Below are positions 5,378-5,603 of a stretch of 5,603 bases of DNA, in pieces; position 1 is the stretch's first letter; each line of letters begins with the position of its first letter. Source of the DNA: Gammaproteobacteria bacterium (GTDB lineage: Bacteria > Pseudomonadota > Gammaproteobacteria > Arenicellales > JAOTYS01); contig JAOTYS010000324.1 in assembly GCA_029861795.1 (NCBI GenBank), forward strand, positions 1 to 5,603. The letters are read 5' to 3'. Below the pieces are notes generated by a model. It worked only from the letters and a program-made list of their open reading frames with translations, had not been told where the DNA came from and did not search any database. A program made the position numbers and the translations under genes.

Positions 5378-5603
5378 ATGATCGTTGCGTCGACAGGCGC
5401 TATACAAGATCGTGTGACACCGCTGAGGCGGTTGTTAACGAGATCATCGGCGGGAGTGTGGTGAAGCTATTAGTGTGCAAGCCGATGTTTCTGTCGAAGA
5501 ACAAGTCGTCCATTTATTCGAAAGCGCCATTTCAGAATTGGGTGGGGTCACCGCACTAGTCAATAATGCTGGAATCGATCGTGAGGTCCCCATCGCAGAG
5601 ATT
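5378..5603 (+). pseudogene. Short-chain dehydrogenase/reductase gene, N-terminus deleted and frameshifted; runs off the window
   Basis: The protein resembles the classical NAD(P)-dependent SDR family, close to the glucose 1-dehydrogenase/3-oxoacyl-ACP reductase-like group, but lies in three frames. From ATG 5378 one frame reads MIVASTGA, perhaps the start of the TGxxxGxG cofactor loop. A second frame reads YTRSCDTAEAVVNEIIGG (about 5401-5454), matching the end of strand 2 and the next helix. A third, from about 5460 to the edge, reads GEAISVQADVSVEEQ, then LVNNAGIDREVPIAEI. It contains the ADV motif and NNAG, the SDR signature after strand 4. About 30 residues including the GIG glycines are missing between the first two pieces. 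The last two join cleanly if two bases are removed from GTGTGGTG at 5456-5463, suggesting a dinucleotide duplication. The catalytic Ser-Tyr-Lys region would lie beyond the window. The gene is probably non-functional. Confidence 0.72.

Noticed and set aside
5356..5559. 67-codon frame as a stand-alone gene
   Set aside because: Only its middle resembles an SDR; the rest is out of frame. It is better explained as one segment of the frameshifted dehydrogenase relic.

Overview
This 5.6-kb window looks like chromosomal DNA from a proteobacterium, probably a gammaproteobacterium. The evidence is two ArnT/PMT-type membrane glycosyltransferases, an ExoD-family membrane protein, a signal-peptide outer-membrane beta-barrel relic, and mid-range base composition. 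That placement is inference; there is no rRNA or other taxonomic marker here.

Layout. (1) Bases 2-1585: an integral-membrane glycosyltransferase of the ArnT/PMT (GT-C) superfamily, cut at its N-terminus by the window edge. (2) Bases 1586-1946: about 360 bases with no convincing gene. It starts with an 8-codon mini-ORF behind a good ribosome-binding site, continues into a markedly GC-rich, C-rich block, and ends with a 12-bp direct repeat whose second copy abuts the next start codon. (3) Bases 1947-3428: a second, complete ArnT-like glycosyltransferase. (4) Bases 3400-3882: an unrecognised, probably beta-rich protein with an unresolved start. (5) Bases 3879-4511: an ExoD-family membrane protein. 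Genes 3 to 5 overlap one another and are probably one translationally coupled unit, closed by a perfect 8-bp hairpin just after the last stop. (6) Bases 4539-4823: non-coding, with one clean inverted repeat. (7) Bases 4824-5281: a relic of an outer-membrane beta-barrel gene with an intact start and signal peptide but a frame break and a lost C-terminus. (8) Bases 5378-5603: a relic of a short-chain dehydrogenase/reductase gene with a good RBS, a missing nucleotide-binding N-terminus and a frameshift, running off the window.

How it fits together. The left 4.5 kb encodes envelope-glycan functions: two polyprenyl-phosphate-sugar-dependent transferases that would work at the periplasmic face, an unknown protein, and ExoD, a family linked to exopolysaccharide production. 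A shared role in modifying lipid A, a polysaccharide or protein is plausible, but no substrate can be read from the sequence. The right 0.8 kb looks like a decay zone in which two adjacent genes carry independent lesions. The most unusual items are the unexplained GC-rich block between the two glycosyltransferases, the unknown protein coupled between a glycosyltransferase and ExoD, and the paired gene relics. I found no clear new defence system, CRISPR array, RNA gene or intact mobile element.
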